Assembly (NCBI GenBank): GCA_947479055.1
Contig: CANJYE010000006.1
Coordinates: 25,579 to 89,578, forward strand
Source of the DNA: Erythrobacteraceae bacterium
GTDB lineage: Bacteria > Pseudomonadota > Alphaproteobacteria > Sphingomonadales > Sphingomonadaceae
Length of the DNA: 64,000 nucleotides
Direction of reading: 5' to 3'
Every line of letters begins with the position of its first letter. Within the stretch, counting starts at the first letter, position 1. The notes beneath the pieces are model-generated. The model saw only the letters and a program-made list of their open reading frames with translations, searched no databases and was not told the DNA's origin. Positions 37,541 through 48,130 of the stretch are shown piece after piece. Both the position numbers and the translations under genes were made by a program.

Positions 37541-37549
37541 TGTGGATAA
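37541..37549 (-). promoter_or_regulatory. Perfect DnaA-box 9-mer upstream of ftsZ
   Basis: The plus strand reads TGTGGATAA, the complement of the consensus TTATCCACA. It lies 94 bp before the ftsZ start in the ftsA-ftsZ gap. In Caulobacter DnaA promotes ftsZ transcription, so a regulatory role is plausible; this is inference. Confidence 0.45.
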
Positions 37550-37642
37550 GGGGAATTCTCTTATGCACCCGCGATTCCGTTTATGGCACAAGCCTACCAA
37601 CCGTCTTTTTTCCCGCGTATCGCGTCTCCTGGAGGGAGCAAA

Positions 37643-39328
37643 ATGAGCATCAATATTGGCCCGCCTTCGGTTGAGGAGCTTCGCCCCCGGATTACCGTGA
37701 TCGGTGTCGGCGGCGCGGGCGGCAACGCGATTGCGAACATGATCAACGCCCAGATCGAAGGTGTCGACTTCATCGTCGCCAACACCGATGCCCAGGCGCT
37801 CAACAGCTCGACCGCGGACCACCGCATCCAGCTCGGTCCGGACATCACCCAGGGTCTTGGTGCCGGTTCCCGTCCCGAAGTCGGCCGCGCCGCCGCCGAG
37901 GAGACGGTCGCCGAGGTCGAGCGGGCGTTGCAGGGTGTCAACATGTGCTTCATCGCCGCCGGCATGGGTGGCGGCACGGGCACGGGCGCGGCCCCGGTCA
38001 TCGCCGAGGCTGCCCGCCGGATGGGCGTGCTGACGGTTGGCGTGGTAACCAAGCCGTTCCTGTTCGAAGGCACGCGCCGGATGCGCTCGGCTGATGCCGG
38101 CATTGCCGAACTGCAGAAGCATGTCGATACGCTGATCGTCATTCCCAACCAGAACCTGTTTCTGGTGGCCAAGGCCGACACCACGTTCAAGGAAGCCTTC
38201 CAGCTGGCCGACGAGGTGTTGCAGCAAGGTGTCCGTTCGATCACCGACCTGATGGTGATGCCGGGCCTGATCAACCTCGATTTCGCCGACGTCCGCTCAG
38301 TCATGGGCGAGATGGGCAAGGCGATGATGGGCACCGGCGAAGGCGAGGGCGAAAACCGCGCGCTCGAAGCGGCTGAACGCGCCATCGCCAATCCGCTGCT
38401 GGATGGCGTGTCGATGCAGGGTGCCCGGGGTGTTATCATCTCGATCATCGGCGGCGACGACATGCGCCTGCTCGAAGTGGACGAGGCCGCCAACCACATC
38501 CGCGAACTGGTTGATCCCGATGCCAACATCATCTGGGGCTCGGCCTTCAATCCCGATCTCAAGGGCCGCATCCGCGTGTCCGTGGTCGCCACCGGCATCG
38601 ATCAGATGGGTAGCCAGCCCGTGCGCGAATACGATACTTCGCGCCCGGTCAACCTGGCTGCCGCCCGCGCGCCCAAGCGCCCGGCGCTGCCGCTGCCGAC
38701 CGAGGACGAGATTGCCGACGAGGTCGGGTTCGACCCGGCACCGCCAGCCTATGCCGCTCCTGAGGAGCCGGTCGCCATCCCGCGCGAGCCGGTCGCCTAT
38801 GAGCCCGCTCCCGCCCCGGTGGCAATCAACGAACCCGAGGAAGACGAAGCCTATGACGAGGGCTACGACGAGGATGAGAGCAGCAGCGCCAGCTACAGCT
38901 CGCTGCTCGGCGCAGTGCCCGCACCGGCCAGCCGCGCGGCTGGTCCGGACGATGACGATGAAGAGGCTTTCGAGCTGACGCTGGAAGCTGGCGGTGACGA
39001 CGAAGACCAACCTGCCGGGCTGGCGGGTGGCGCTCCGGCTGCCCCGCGCGGCTTCGGCGATGATGGCCTGTTTGCCGATGCCGATCGGCTGGCAGAAGAG
39101 GATGAGCCGGTCGCTCCCAATCCCGGCGGACGGCGCCGCAGTCTCCTGTCCGGCGGTAGTGGCGGTGGTGCCCGCAGTGGCGTCGGCGGTGCAACCCTGT
39201 TCGAGCGGATGGCCAATCTCTCGCGCGGCGCGGGGGGGAGCGACGAAGAAGATGACGGGGATGACGATGGCGACGGTGGCCCTTCGCTCAGCATTCCGCG
39301 CTTCCTTGGTCGGCAGAACAACCAGTAG
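37643..39328 (+). CDS. ftsZ: Cell division protein FtsZ with a long C-terminal linker
   Basis: A 561-residue tubulin-like GTPase that builds the Z ring. The GTPase part has [12 protein letters not shown], the tubulin signature [10 protein letters not shown] (about 109-118) and a T7 region [11 protein letters not shown]. After about residue 330 comes a linker of roughly 210 residues rich in Pro/Ala, then Asp/Glu and Gly, ending in the conserved peptide SIPRFLGRQ that binds FtsA. The protein is about 180 residues longer than E. coli FtsZ; long linkers are known in alphaproteobacteria. The start has a strong ribosome site, GGAGGGAG. Confidence 0.97.
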   Translation: MSINIGPPSVEELRPRITVIGVGGAGGNAIANMINAQIEGVDFIVANTDAQALNSSTADHRIQLGPDITQGLGAGSRPEVGRAAAEETVAEVERALQGVNMCFIAAGMGGGTGTGAAPVIAEAARRMGVLTVGVVTKPFLFEGTRRMRSADAGIAELQKHVDTLIVIPNQNLFLVAKADTTFKEAFQLADEVLQQGVRSITDLMVMPGLINLDFADVRSVMGEMGKAMMGTGEGEGENRALEAAERAIANPLLDGVSMQGARGVIISIIGGDDMRLLEVDEAANHIRELVDPDANIIWGSAFNPDLKGRIRVSVVATGIDQMGSQPVREYDTSRPVNLAAARAPKRPALPLPTEDEIADEVGFDPAPPAYAAPEEPVAIPREPVAYEPAPAPVAINEPEEDEAYDEGYDEDESSSASYSSLLGAVPAPASRAAGPDDDDEEAFELTLEAGGDDEDQPAGLAGGAPAAPRGFGDDGLFADADRLAEEDEPVAPNPGGRRRSLLSGGSGGGARSGVGGATLFERMANLSRGAGGSDEEDDGDDDGDGGPSLSIPRFLGRQNNQ

Positions 39329-39428
39329 GCAGCCTGTTTGCCGTCCGTTCGGCACAGGTTCAGGGTCGCGGAAGCAAAGGCGCGGGCACCCGGCGACTGT
39401 CGTCGGTGCCACGCGTGAGGGGTAGGTA

Positions 39429-41252
39429 GTGCCCGGTATCGGTATCAAGGCGGGTCTGAGGGCACGATGGCTGCTGGCAGCCACGGGGCTGGCGCTTGTC
39501 TGGCCGGGCGCGGCCATTGCGCAACCCGGCGCGGCGGGCAGCAGCGCCCCGGTGTCCCGCCCTGTGATCCAGCCCTTGCCACCCGCCGGTGTTTCCGAGC
39601 TCAACCAGGCGTTGGGTCGGCTGGCGCGCAATTCTCAGGATGTTGATGCGCTGGTCGATGCCGGCAATGCCTCGCTCAAGCTGGGCGATGTTGATGCGGC
39701 GATTGGCTTCTTCAGCCGGGCCGACGTGCTGGCGCCGGGCAATGCCCGTTCCAAGGCGGGGCTCGCCGCTGCCTATGTCCGCAGCGAAAACCCCTTCGAC
39801 GCGCTGCTGATGTTTGACGAGGCGGAGAAGGCCGGCGCGGTTGGGACGGAACTGGCCGGTGACCGCGGCCTTGCCCACGATCTTGTCGGCGACAATATGC
39901 GCGCGCAGGAGCTTTACCGTCAGAAGCTGGCGGGCGGGCCGGATGACGAGGTCTCGCGCCGCCTTGCGCTGAGCCTCGCGATCAGCGGCGATCGGATCGG
40001 GGCCGAAGCCGCGTTGCGGCCCCTGCTCGATCGCCGCGATCTTGCTGCCTATCGTACCCGCGCCTTTGCCCTTGCCATCCTCGGGGACATCAAGGGCGCG
40101 ATGGCGATAGCCGATGTCCGGCTGACCCCTGACATGGCGGCGCGGCTTGCGCCCTATCTGCGCTACATGCCGCGCCTGACCCCGGCGCAACAGGCCGCTG
40201 CCGCCAATTTCGGGCATTTCCCGCAAGCTGCCGATGTCGGACGCGACGATCCGCGCATTGCCGCCCGGCCCGGTTCCCGCCCCCGCCCGAGAACCGCCGA
40301 CGCCGGGCTGATCCCCAGCGGCGAGCCGCTGGGCGCGAAATCGGCGGCAGCGCAGCGCAAGGAAACCCGCAAGGAACGCCGCCAGCGCGAAGAACGCGAG
40401 GCGCTGCTTGCCCAACAGCAAGCGCAGGAGCGTCAGCGCGCGCAGGCTGCCGCCGAGAAGGCCCGGGCCGAAGCTTCCGAACGGGCGAGGGCCGATGCGC
40501 TCGCACGGGCAGCAGAGGCCGAACGGGCCAAGGCTGCAGCGCTGGCCCGGGCCGAAGCGGAAGCGCGCGCCCGCGCGGCTGTGGCTGCGTCTGTCGCAGA
40601 GCCAGTCCGCGTGGCGGTTGCCGAACCGGCGCCTCCATCAACACCACCCCTGCCAACAGCAGCCCCGGCGGTTCCCGCGCCGTCGCTGTCGATTGCGGTG
40701 GCCCAGCCGACACCAGTGCCAGCGGTCGAACCTGCTCCGGCAACGCAGGTCGCAGCAGCAGAACCTGCGCCGGTTGCCGCCACACCGGCACCGGCATCCT
40801 TGCCTCCACCCGCGCCCGCCCGCGCGCTCAGCGTGGCGGAAGCCTTTGCCGATCTCAGCCTGCCGCCGCCGCCCGCCAAACCGGCAGCGGGCGCTGTCGA
40901 TCTCAGCAAGATCAAGCCGAAGCGCGATCAGCTGCCCGAACCCAAGGTCGCGCCGCCGCCGCCCAAGCCGGTCGCGCCGAGCCGGATCTGGGTGCAGGTC
41001 GGCACCGGCCGCAACCGCGATGCGCTGGCCTTCGACTGGCGGCGCTACAACCGCGAGGAAGTGGAGCTCTTCAAGGGCCGCAAGCCCTATGTCGCCAAAT
41101 GGGGCCAGACCAATCGCCTGCTGGCGGGGCCCTTCCCGAACGACAAGGAAGCCCAGGCCTTCCTCAAGAAAGTCAAGGCCGCGAAAATCGACTCCTTCGC
41201 CTTCACCAGCGACGAGGGTGAAGCGGTCGATCCGCTGCCTTCGGGCAAGTGA
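39429..41252 (+). CDS. TPR and SPOR domain protein
   Basis: A 607-residue exported protein. It has a signal peptide (ARWLLAATGLALVWPGAAIAQ) and TPR-like helices from about residue 55 to 230 (VDALVDAGNASLKLGDVDAAIGFF and following). A long Lys/Arg/Glu/Ala coiled region (ERRQREEREALLAQQQAQE) and a Pro/Ala-rich linker follow. A C-terminal SPOR domain starts near SRIWVQVGTGRNRDAL and ends in FPNDKEAQAFLKKVK. SPOR domains bind denuded septal glycan, so its place behind ftsZ points to a division role. The start is GTG 39429, after GAGGGG. Confidence 0.85.
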   Translation: MPGIGIKAGLRARWLLAATGLALVWPGAAIAQPGAAGSSAPVSRPVIQPLPPAGVSELNQALGRLARNSQDVDALVDAGNASLKLGDVDAAIGFFSRADVLAPGNARSKAGLAAAYVRSENPFDALLMFDEAEKAGAVGTELAGDRGLAHDLVGDNMRAQELYRQKLAGGPDDEVSRRLALSLAISGDRIGAEAALRPLLDRRDLAAYRTRAFALAILGDIKGAMAIADVRLTPDMAARLAPYLRYMPRLTPAQQAAAANFGHFPQAADVGRDDPRIAARPGSRPRPRTADAGLIPSGEPLGAKSAAAQRKETRKERRQREEREALLAQQQAQERQRAQAAAEKARAEASERARADALARAAEAERAKAAALARAEAEARARAAVAASVAEPVRVAVAEPAPPSTPPLPTAAPAVPAPSLSIAVAQPTPVPAVEPAPATQVAAAEPAPVAATPAPASLPPPAPARALSVAEAFADLSLPPPPAKPAAGAVDLSKIKPKRDQLPEPKVAPPPPKPVAPSRIWVQVGTGRNRDALAFDWRRYNREEVELFKGRKPYVAKWGQTNRLLAGPFPNDKEAQAFLKKVKAAKIDSFAFTSDEGEAVDPLPSGK

Positions 41253-41410
41253 GCGGCCATTTCCTCCCCTCCTTTTGCACAGCTTGTGAACAGGCTTGTG
41301 AAGTTTTGCCCAAGTGCGCGCGCCTGCTCCATTGCGGATGGCAGCGGCCCCGCGCATCCAGCCTCTGTAAGGGCGGCAGTTAGGGCGCAGCCCAGGAGAA
41401 TGAGCGGGCG

Positions 41411-41917
41411 ATGAGAATGAGCGGGCATGACGGCGATCGCGATGACGATGCGGCTCCGGTGGACATGCTGGCCTCGTTGTTCGAGGCGCGTGGCTGGCCC
41501 TGCGAATTCATCGGCGACGACGAGATTTCGGGCGAAATCCAGGGCAGCTGGGCCAATTACCAGATTCGCGGCATCTGGCGTTCGGAGGACCATGTCCTTC
41601 AGCTGCTGTGCCTGCCCGACGTGCGGGTGCCGGATGGCAAGCGGATCGCGATGTTCGAACTGCTGGCGCTGGTCAACGAACAGCTCTGGCTGGGCCATTT
41701 CGACATCTGGTCGAGCGGCGGGGTGCTGCTTTACCGCCACGGGCTGATGCTGGGCGATGATGGCTTGCTGAGCCTCGCCCAGGCGCAAATGGCAGTCGAG
41801 GCGGCGATCGAGGAGTGCGACCGGTTCTATCCGGCGTTCCAGTTTGTGCTGTGGGGCGACAAGAGCCCGGCCGATGCCCTTTCCAGCGCGCTGGTGGATG
41901 CGGCCGGAGAGGCTTGA
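41411..41917 (+). CDS. YbjN domain-containing protein
   Basis: A 168-residue cytoplasmic protein of the YbjN family (putative sensory transduction regulator). The core is DMLASLFEARGWPCEFIGDDEI, GSWANYQIRGIWRSEDHVLQLLC and NEQLWLGHFDIWSSGGVLLYRHGL (in parts). The fold is like type III secretion chaperones; the function is unclear. ATG 41411 and 41417 are both possible. It precedes proC by 47 bp, an order seen in other sphingomonads. Confidence 0.85.
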   Translation: MRMSGHDGDRDDDAAPVDMLASLFEARGWPCEFIGDDEISGEIQGSWANYQIRGIWRSEDHVLQLLCLPDVRVPDGKRIAMFELLALVNEQLWLGHFDIWSSGGVLLYRHGLMLGDDGLLSLAQAQMAVEAAIEECDRFYPAFQFVLWGDKSPADALSSALVDAAGEA

Positions 41918-41964
41918 GGCCAAAAGCTTGACCGGGCCTGCCGCCTGTCGCAAGCGGTGAAGCC

Positions 41965-42792
41965 ATGAGCAAGCTTCCCAGAATCCTGATCGTCGGCTGC
42001 GGCAACATGGGCGGTGCCATGCTGCAAGGCTGGCTCGCCGCCGGGCGCGATCCCGCTGACTTCACCATCCTTGACCCGGTCCTTGATCGTGCGCCTGATG
42101 GCGTCACGCTGCTGCGCGATGCGCCGCAAGAAGCCTTCGACGCAATCCTGCTCGGCGTGAAGCCGCAGATCCTGGCCCATGTCGCGCCGTCGCTGGAGGC
42201 GCTGGCCGGGCCGGATGCGATGCTGCTTTCGATCCTCGCCGGAGTGGAACTGGCGACGCTGGCCGGTCATTTCCCGCGCGCCGGGGCGATTGTCCGGGTG
42301 ATGCCCAACCTTTCCGCCGCGCTTGGCAAGTCACCGGTCGCGCTGGCGGCGCAGGGGCTGGACAGCGCCGGGCAGGAGCGGATCGCCGCGCTGCTGGCCC
42401 CGCTCGGCCTGACCGAATGGCTGGCGGAATCACTGTTCGACCTTGTGACCGCGCTGGCAGGGTCCGGCCCGGCCTTCCTCTATCGCTTCATCGATGCGCT
42501 GGCCACCGGCGCCACCGCGCTTGGTATGGAGCGCGCGCAGGCCGAGCGGCTGGCGCTGGCCACGGTCGAGGGCGCCGCGGCGCTGGCGGCGCAGTCGGGT
42601 GAAAGCCCCGGAGAACTCGCCCGCCGCGTGGCCAGTCCGGGGGGCACGACCGAGGCCGGGCTGAAGGCGCTGGACGCTGGTGGTGCGCTCGCCCGGCTGG
42701 TCGAGGCGACCTTGCGGGCCGCGCGCGATCGCGGCGCGGAAATGGCCGCACAGGCCCGCGCGGCGGCCAATCCCGGCAGTCAGGAAGCGTAA
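41965..42792 (+). CDS. proC: Pyrroline-5-carboxylate reductase
   Basis: A 275-residue enzyme for the last step of proline synthesis. The Rossmann motif ILIVGCGNMGGAML is at the N-terminus, GVKPQIL marks the NADP half, and VTALAGSGPAFLYRFIDAL followed by VASPGGTTEAGLKAL is the P5C reductase signature. proB, the first enzyme of the pathway, is in the same window at 46 kb, but proA is not seen. Confidence 0.95.
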   Translation: MSKLPRILIVGCGNMGGAMLQGWLAAGRDPADFTILDPVLDRAPDGVTLLRDAPQEAFDAILLGVKPQILAHVAPSLEALAGPDAMLLSILAGVELATLAGHFPRAGAIVRVMPNLSAALGKSPVALAAQGLDSAGQERIAALLAPLGLTEWLAESLFDLVTALAGSGPAFLYRFIDALATGATALGMERAQAERLALATVEGAAALAAQSGESPGELARRVASPGGTTEAGLKALDAGGALARLVEATLRAARDRGAEMAAQARAAANPGSQEA

Positions 42793-42933
42793 AGCCCGGC
42801 TACGGCATTGTCCGCTCTGCGGGTCTCGGAACGATTCGCTCCGGTTTTGCTTGAAAAGTGTCGGGGCAATCGCGATATTCGCGCGTGTGACCGGCGCTAT
42901 TCCGCACCGGCCAACAGGAGTTAGGGACCGAAA

Positions 42934-43680
42934 ATGGCAAACTGGAATGACCCCCGCAATACCTCGTCGGGGTTGGGCGGTTCTCCGAGCCTGAATGGCA
43001 CCACCATCGGCCGCGCCGCCAGCTATGACATCGGCCTGCGTCGGCACATGCTGTCGATCTACAACTATATGACCTCGGGCGTGCTGCTGTCGGGCATCAT
43101 TGCGCTGCTGATGGCGCAGTCGGGCATGGCGATGGCGCTGATGGGCACCCCGCTGCGCTGGATGTTTGTGCTGTCGCCGCTGGCGATCGTCTTCGCGATG
43201 AGCTTCGGGGCCAACCGCTTTACCACCACCACGCTGCAGGTGCTGTTCTGGGCCTTCGCCGCGCTGATGGGCGTTTCGCTCTCGACCCTCTTCCTCGTCT
43301 ATACCGGGGGTTCGATCGCTGCGACCTTCTTCGCCACGGCGGGCGCCTTCGCCGGGCTCAGCCTGTTCGGCTACACCACCAGGAAGGATCTGTCGGCTTT
43401 CGGCACGTTCCTGATCATGGGCGTGGTCGGGCTGCTGATCGCCAGCCTGCTCAACATCTGGCTCCAGTCGCCGGGCCTCTATTGGGCGGTGAGCTTTCTG
43501 GGCGTGCTGATCTTCGCGGGCCTCACGGCCTATGACACGCAGGCGCTCAAGAACCAGTATACCCATGTCGCCGGTACCGAATTCGCCGGCAAGGCTGCGG
43601 TGCTGGGTGCGCTGACGCTGTATCTGGACTTCATCAACATGTTCCAGTTCCTGCTCAGCTTCATGGGCGACCGCAGGTAG
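42934..43680 (+). CDS. Bax inhibitor-1/YccA family membrane protein
   Basis: A 248-residue protein with seven hydrophobic helices. It starts with a soluble GRAASYDIGLRRHMLSIYNYM, which is typical of the YccA/TMBIM group. The conserved end GLTAYDTQALKNQY and LYLDFINMFQFLLSFMGDRR carries the paired Asp residues linked to pH-gated calcium leak in BsYetJ. The role in bacteria is not settled; YccA-type members modulate FtsH. It is followed by a strong terminator. Confidence 0.93.
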   Translation: MANWNDPRNTSSGLGGSPSLNGTTIGRAASYDIGLRRHMLSIYNYMTSGVLLSGIIALLMAQSGMAMALMGTPLRWMFVLSPLAIVFAMSFGANRFTTTTLQVLFWAFAALMGVSLSTLFLVYTGGSIAATFFATAGAFAGLSLFGYTTRKDLSAFGTFLIMGVVGLLIASLLNIWLQSPGLYWAVSFLGVLIFAGLTAYDTQALKNQYTHVAGTEFAGKAAVLGALTLYLDFINMFQFLLSFMGDRR

Positions 43681-43704
43681 TCGCAATCAGGCTTCCCTTT
43701 GACG

Positions 43705-43742
43705 TGCCCGGGGCGCCGCTGGGCGTCCCGGGCATTTTCTTT
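43705..43742 (+). terminator. Rho-independent terminator after the BI-1 gene
   Basis: A 13-bp stem TGCCCGGGGCGCC/GGCGTCCCGGGCA (one mismatch, GCTG loop) is followed by TTTTCTTT, 24 bp after the stop codon. Confidence 0.8.
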
Positions 43743-43821
43743 GGGCGCAAAGCCGATTAGGGAATATCCCTATCGCGCGGAATTTACGATAACTGGCCGA
43801 TGCCGGTCAGGGAGACAGGGA

Positions 43822-44538
43822 GTGGTTGACGACATGCAGCGTTCGGGATTGTCCGGCAGAACCGGGTCCAGGCTGTGCGGTTTCGCCGCTGCGCTGGGGT
43901 TTGCGCTGCTTGCCAGCTGCGGTCCGACCCCGCCCAAATCCACGCCTCCCCCCCCGCCACCGCCGCCGGAGCGGATCCCGATGCGGCCAATCCCGCCCAA
44001 TGGCGCGTCGCATCTGATCGAACTGCCGCCGGTCGATTCCGACGGGCTGCGGCGCAGCGTCAATCGCGGCATCTCCCCGGCGCAGACCACCTGGAATCTG
44101 CGTTCCGCTTTCAATGTCGCGGCGCTCAATTGCAGCAATGCCCGCCATGCGGAAATCCTTCCGGCCTATCGAACCTTCCTGATCAAGAACGCCAAGACGC
44201 TGACGACGGTCAACAAGACGGTCGATGCGGAGTTTCGCAAGAAATATGGCTCCAGCTACATCGTCAAGCGCGAAGCCTATATGACAGCGGTCTACAACCA
44301 CTTCGCGCTGCCGCCGACGATCAACAACTTCTGCGATGCGGTGATGGCTGTCAGCCGCGAGGTTGGCACGGTGCCGTCATCCGGGCTGGAAGCCTTCGCC
44401 GCGCGCAGCCTGCCCAATGTCGAAGTGGTGTTCGACGATTTCTATCGCCGCTACGAACAATACCAGGTCGAACTGGCCTCGTGGGAGGCGCGATACGGCA
44501 CAAGCGGGCACACCAGCACCAGCCTTCTGGCGCAGTAG
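43822..44538 (+). CDS. Predicted lipoprotein, unknown function
   Basis: About 238 residues. A signal sequence with a lipobox, FAAALGFALLASCG, predicts lipidation at the Cys. A proline tract (STPPPPPPPPERIP) is followed by a mostly helical domain with ALNCSNARHAEILPAYRTFLIKNAKTL and YMTAVYNHFALPPTINNFCDAV, which contain paired cysteines. No family is recognised with confidence. GTG 43822 and ATG 43834 each have an AGGGAG upstream; the lipobox fits either. Confidence 0.75.
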   Translation: MVDDMQRSGLSGRTGSRLCGFAAALGFALLASCGPTPPKSTPPPPPPPPERIPMRPIPPNGASHLIELPPVDSDGLRRSVNRGISPAQTTWNLRSAFNVAALNCSNARHAEILPAYRTFLIKNAKTLTTVNKTVDAEFRKKYGSSYIVKREAYMTAVYNHFALPPTINNFCDAVMAVSREVGTVPSSGLEAFAARSLPNVEVVFDDFYRRYEQYQVELASWEARYGTSGHTSTSLLAQ

Positions 44539-44637
44539 AGCCCCAAAAGGCGCAATTTTGCTCTTTCATGCGCGGACCCTCTTCGCTAAGAGGCGCGCTC
44601 CCTCGGGCAGAGACGCTCTTGTGGATTGTACTGGAAC

Positions 44638-46015
<1,378 letters not shown>

Positions 46016-46048
46016 GCCGAACAAACCCGGTTTGCAGAATTCCGCAAT

Positions 46049-47200
46049 ATGGCTAAGCCCCCCGCCATGTCAGTCGCTCGCCTTGCCGATCTCGCCGATC
46101 CTTCGGCCTGCCGCCGCCTTGTCCTCAAGGTCGGCTCGGCCCTGCTGGTGGGCAAGGATGGCAAGGCAAGGCGCGACTGGCTGGCGGGGCTGGTCGCCGA
46201 AATCGCCGCAGCGCGCAGGAACGGTCAGGACGTGGTGGTGGTCAGTTCCGGCGCGATCGCGCTGGGTGCGGCCACGCTCGGTCTGCCCAAGGGCGGGCGG
46301 GCGAGCCTGGCCGATGCGCAGGCCGCCGCCGCTGTCGGGCAGATCGCGCTGGCCGAACTATGGTCCGAACTGCTGGGCGGGCAGGGGCTGATCGCCGCAC
46401 AATTGCTGCTGACGCTGGAAGATCTGGAAGATCGCCGCCGCTATCTCAATGCCGCTGCCACGCTGGGCCGGTTGCTGGAAGCGGGCGCGGTGCCGGTGGT
46501 CAATGAGAATGACAGCGTGGCCACGCAGGAAATCCGCTTTGGCGACAACGACCGGCTGGCCGCGCGGGTGGCGCAGGCGGCGCGGGCCAACGCGGTGCTG
46601 CTGCTGTCCGATGTCGATGGCCTTTATGACCGCAATCCCGCCGATCCTGATGCGCGCCTGCTGCCGCAAGTGCGCGGGGTGACGGCGGAAGTCCATGCCA
46701 TGGCCACGGGCGGGTCCGGTTCGGGCATGGGTTCGGGCGGGATGACCGCCAAATTGCAGGCCGCCGAGATCGCGGAACGGGCGGGCATCGCGCTCGTCAT
46801 CATCAACGGCACGTTCGAAAATCCGGTCGCCCGAGCGCTGGGCGGCGGGATCGGCACGATCTTCCTGCCGCGCCGCCGCGATGGTGCCCGCAAGGCATGG
46901 CTGGGCGGGCGTATCCGCCTCAAGGGCTCGCTGGTGATCGATACCGGCGCGGCCGAGGCGCTGGCTTTGGGCAAAAGCCTGCTCGCCACCGGCATCACCG
47001 AAGTCGAGGGTGATTTCGCGCGCGGCGACGTGGTGGCGATCCGCGATGGCGAAGGGTATATGCTGGCGCAGGGACTAGTCGAATATGACGCCGCCGAATG
47101 CGCCCTGCTGAAGGGCCGCCGCTCGGGCGAACATGGTGAAATTCTTGGTTATGCGCCGCGTTCGGCGGTGGTGCATCGCGACCAGCTGGTCCTGAAATGA
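46049..47200 (+). CDS. proB: Glutamate 5-kinase
   Basis: A 383-residue enzyme for the first step of proline synthesis. The amino-acid kinase domain has RLVLKVGSALLV, VVVVSSGAIALGA, PVVNENDSVATQEIRFGDNDRLAA (in parts) and GTGGM-like GSGMGSGGMTAKLQAAEIA. A C-terminal PUA domain begins near GAARKAWL and includes GDVVAIRDGEG. ATG 46067 is an alternative start. It overlaps the following epimerase gene by four bases. Confidence 0.96.
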   Translation: MAKPPAMSVARLADLADPSACRRLVLKVGSALLVGKDGKARRDWLAGLVAEIAAARRNGQDVVVVSSGAIALGAATLGLPKGGRASLADAQAAAAVGQIALAELWSELLGGQGLIAAQLLLTLEDLEDRRRYLNAAATLGRLLEAGAVPVVNENDSVATQEIRFGDNDRLAARVAQAARANAVLLLSDVDGLYDRNPADPDARLLPQVRGVTAEVHAMATGGSGSGMGSGGMTAKLQAAEIAERAGIALVIINGTFENPVARALGGGIGTIFLPRRRDGARKAWLGGRIRLKGSLVIDTGAAEALALGKSLLATGITEVEGDFARGDVVAIRDGEGYMLAQGLVEYDAAECALLKGRRSGEHGEILGYAPRSAVVHRDQLVLK

Positions 47201-48120
47201 CGGGAAAAGGCCTGGTTGCGCTGACCGGCGCGACCGGTTTCGTCGGGCAGGCGCTGGTCGATGCGGCCTTCGAGCATGGGCTGGACTTGCGTGCGCTGAC
47301 CCGCAAGCCGCAGCAGCCGCGCAGCAATCTCACCTGGATCGAAGGCGATTTGTCCGACCGCCCCGCACTGGACCGGCTGGTAGCCGGAGTGGAAGCGGTG
47401 ATCCATGTCGCCGGGGTGGTCAACGCGCCCGATGCCGTCGGGTTCGAGGCGGGCAATGTCGCGGGGACGATGGAACTGGTCGAGGCGGCGGTGGCGGCAG
47501 GCGTGCCGCGCCTGATCTTCGTTTCCTCGCTGGCGGCGCGCGAGCCGCAATTGTCGGATTATGGCGCGTCCAAGGCGCGGGCGGAGCGGATCGTCGCTGC
47601 CAGCGGGCTTGACTGGACCATTGTCCGCCCGCCCGCGATCTATGGCCCGCGCGACCGGGAAATGTTCGAACTGTTCCGCGCCGCGCGGCTGGGCGTGGTG
47701 CCGATGCCTTCGGGTAACGGGCGGGCCTCGCTCATCCATGTCAGCGACCTCGCCGAACTGCTGCTGGCACTGCTGGCGGGCGGGGAGGATGTGACCCATC
47801 ACCTGTTCGAGGCGGATGATGGGCGCGAACAAGGGTGGAGCCATCGCGAACTGGCCCGGATGATCGGCTGGTCGGTCGGTCGCCGCCCGTGGGTGCCGCA
47901 TCTGTCGAAGCCGGTGCTGGAAGCGCTGGCCCGCGCCGACCGCTTGTTCCGCCGCGACAAGGCCAAGCTGACGCTCGACCGGGTTGCCTATATGACTCAT
48001 CCCGACTGGGTGGTGAACCCCGCGCTGGCGGTGCCGGACAGTCGCTGGATTCCCCGAATCGCCACGCGCGACGGGATGGCGGCAACGGCGCAATGGTATC
48101 GCGAGGCCGGGTGGTTGTGA
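47197..48120 (+). CDS. NAD(P)-dependent epimerase/dehydratase-like SDR protein
   Basis: A 307-residue atypical/extended SDR. The cofactor loop TGATGFVGQAL is at the N-terminus, VIHVAGVV follows, and the catalytic motif is reduced to SDYGASKARAE (YxxxK). IVRPPAIYGPRDREM is a standard extended-SDR segment. Such proteins near proB are common in sphingomonads, but their substrate is unknown; complex-I NDUFA9-like or sugar roles are possible. It ends 10 bp before the convergent cysH. Confidence 0.85.
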   Translation: MTGKGLVALTGATGFVGQALVDAAFEHGLDLRALTRKPQQPRSNLTWIEGDLSDRPALDRLVAGVEAVIHVAGVVNAPDAVGFEAGNVAGTMELVEAAVAAGVPRLIFVSSLAAREPQLSDYGASKARAERIVAASGLDWTIVRPPAIYGPRDREMFELFRAARLGVVPMPSGNGRASLIHVSDLAELLLALLAGGEDVTHHLFEADDGREQGWSHRELARMIGWSVGRRPWVPHLSKPVLEALARADRLFRRDKAKLTLDRVAYMTHPDWVVNPALAVPDSRWIPRIATRDGMAATAQWYREAGWL

Positions 48121-48130
48121 ACGCGGGCGA

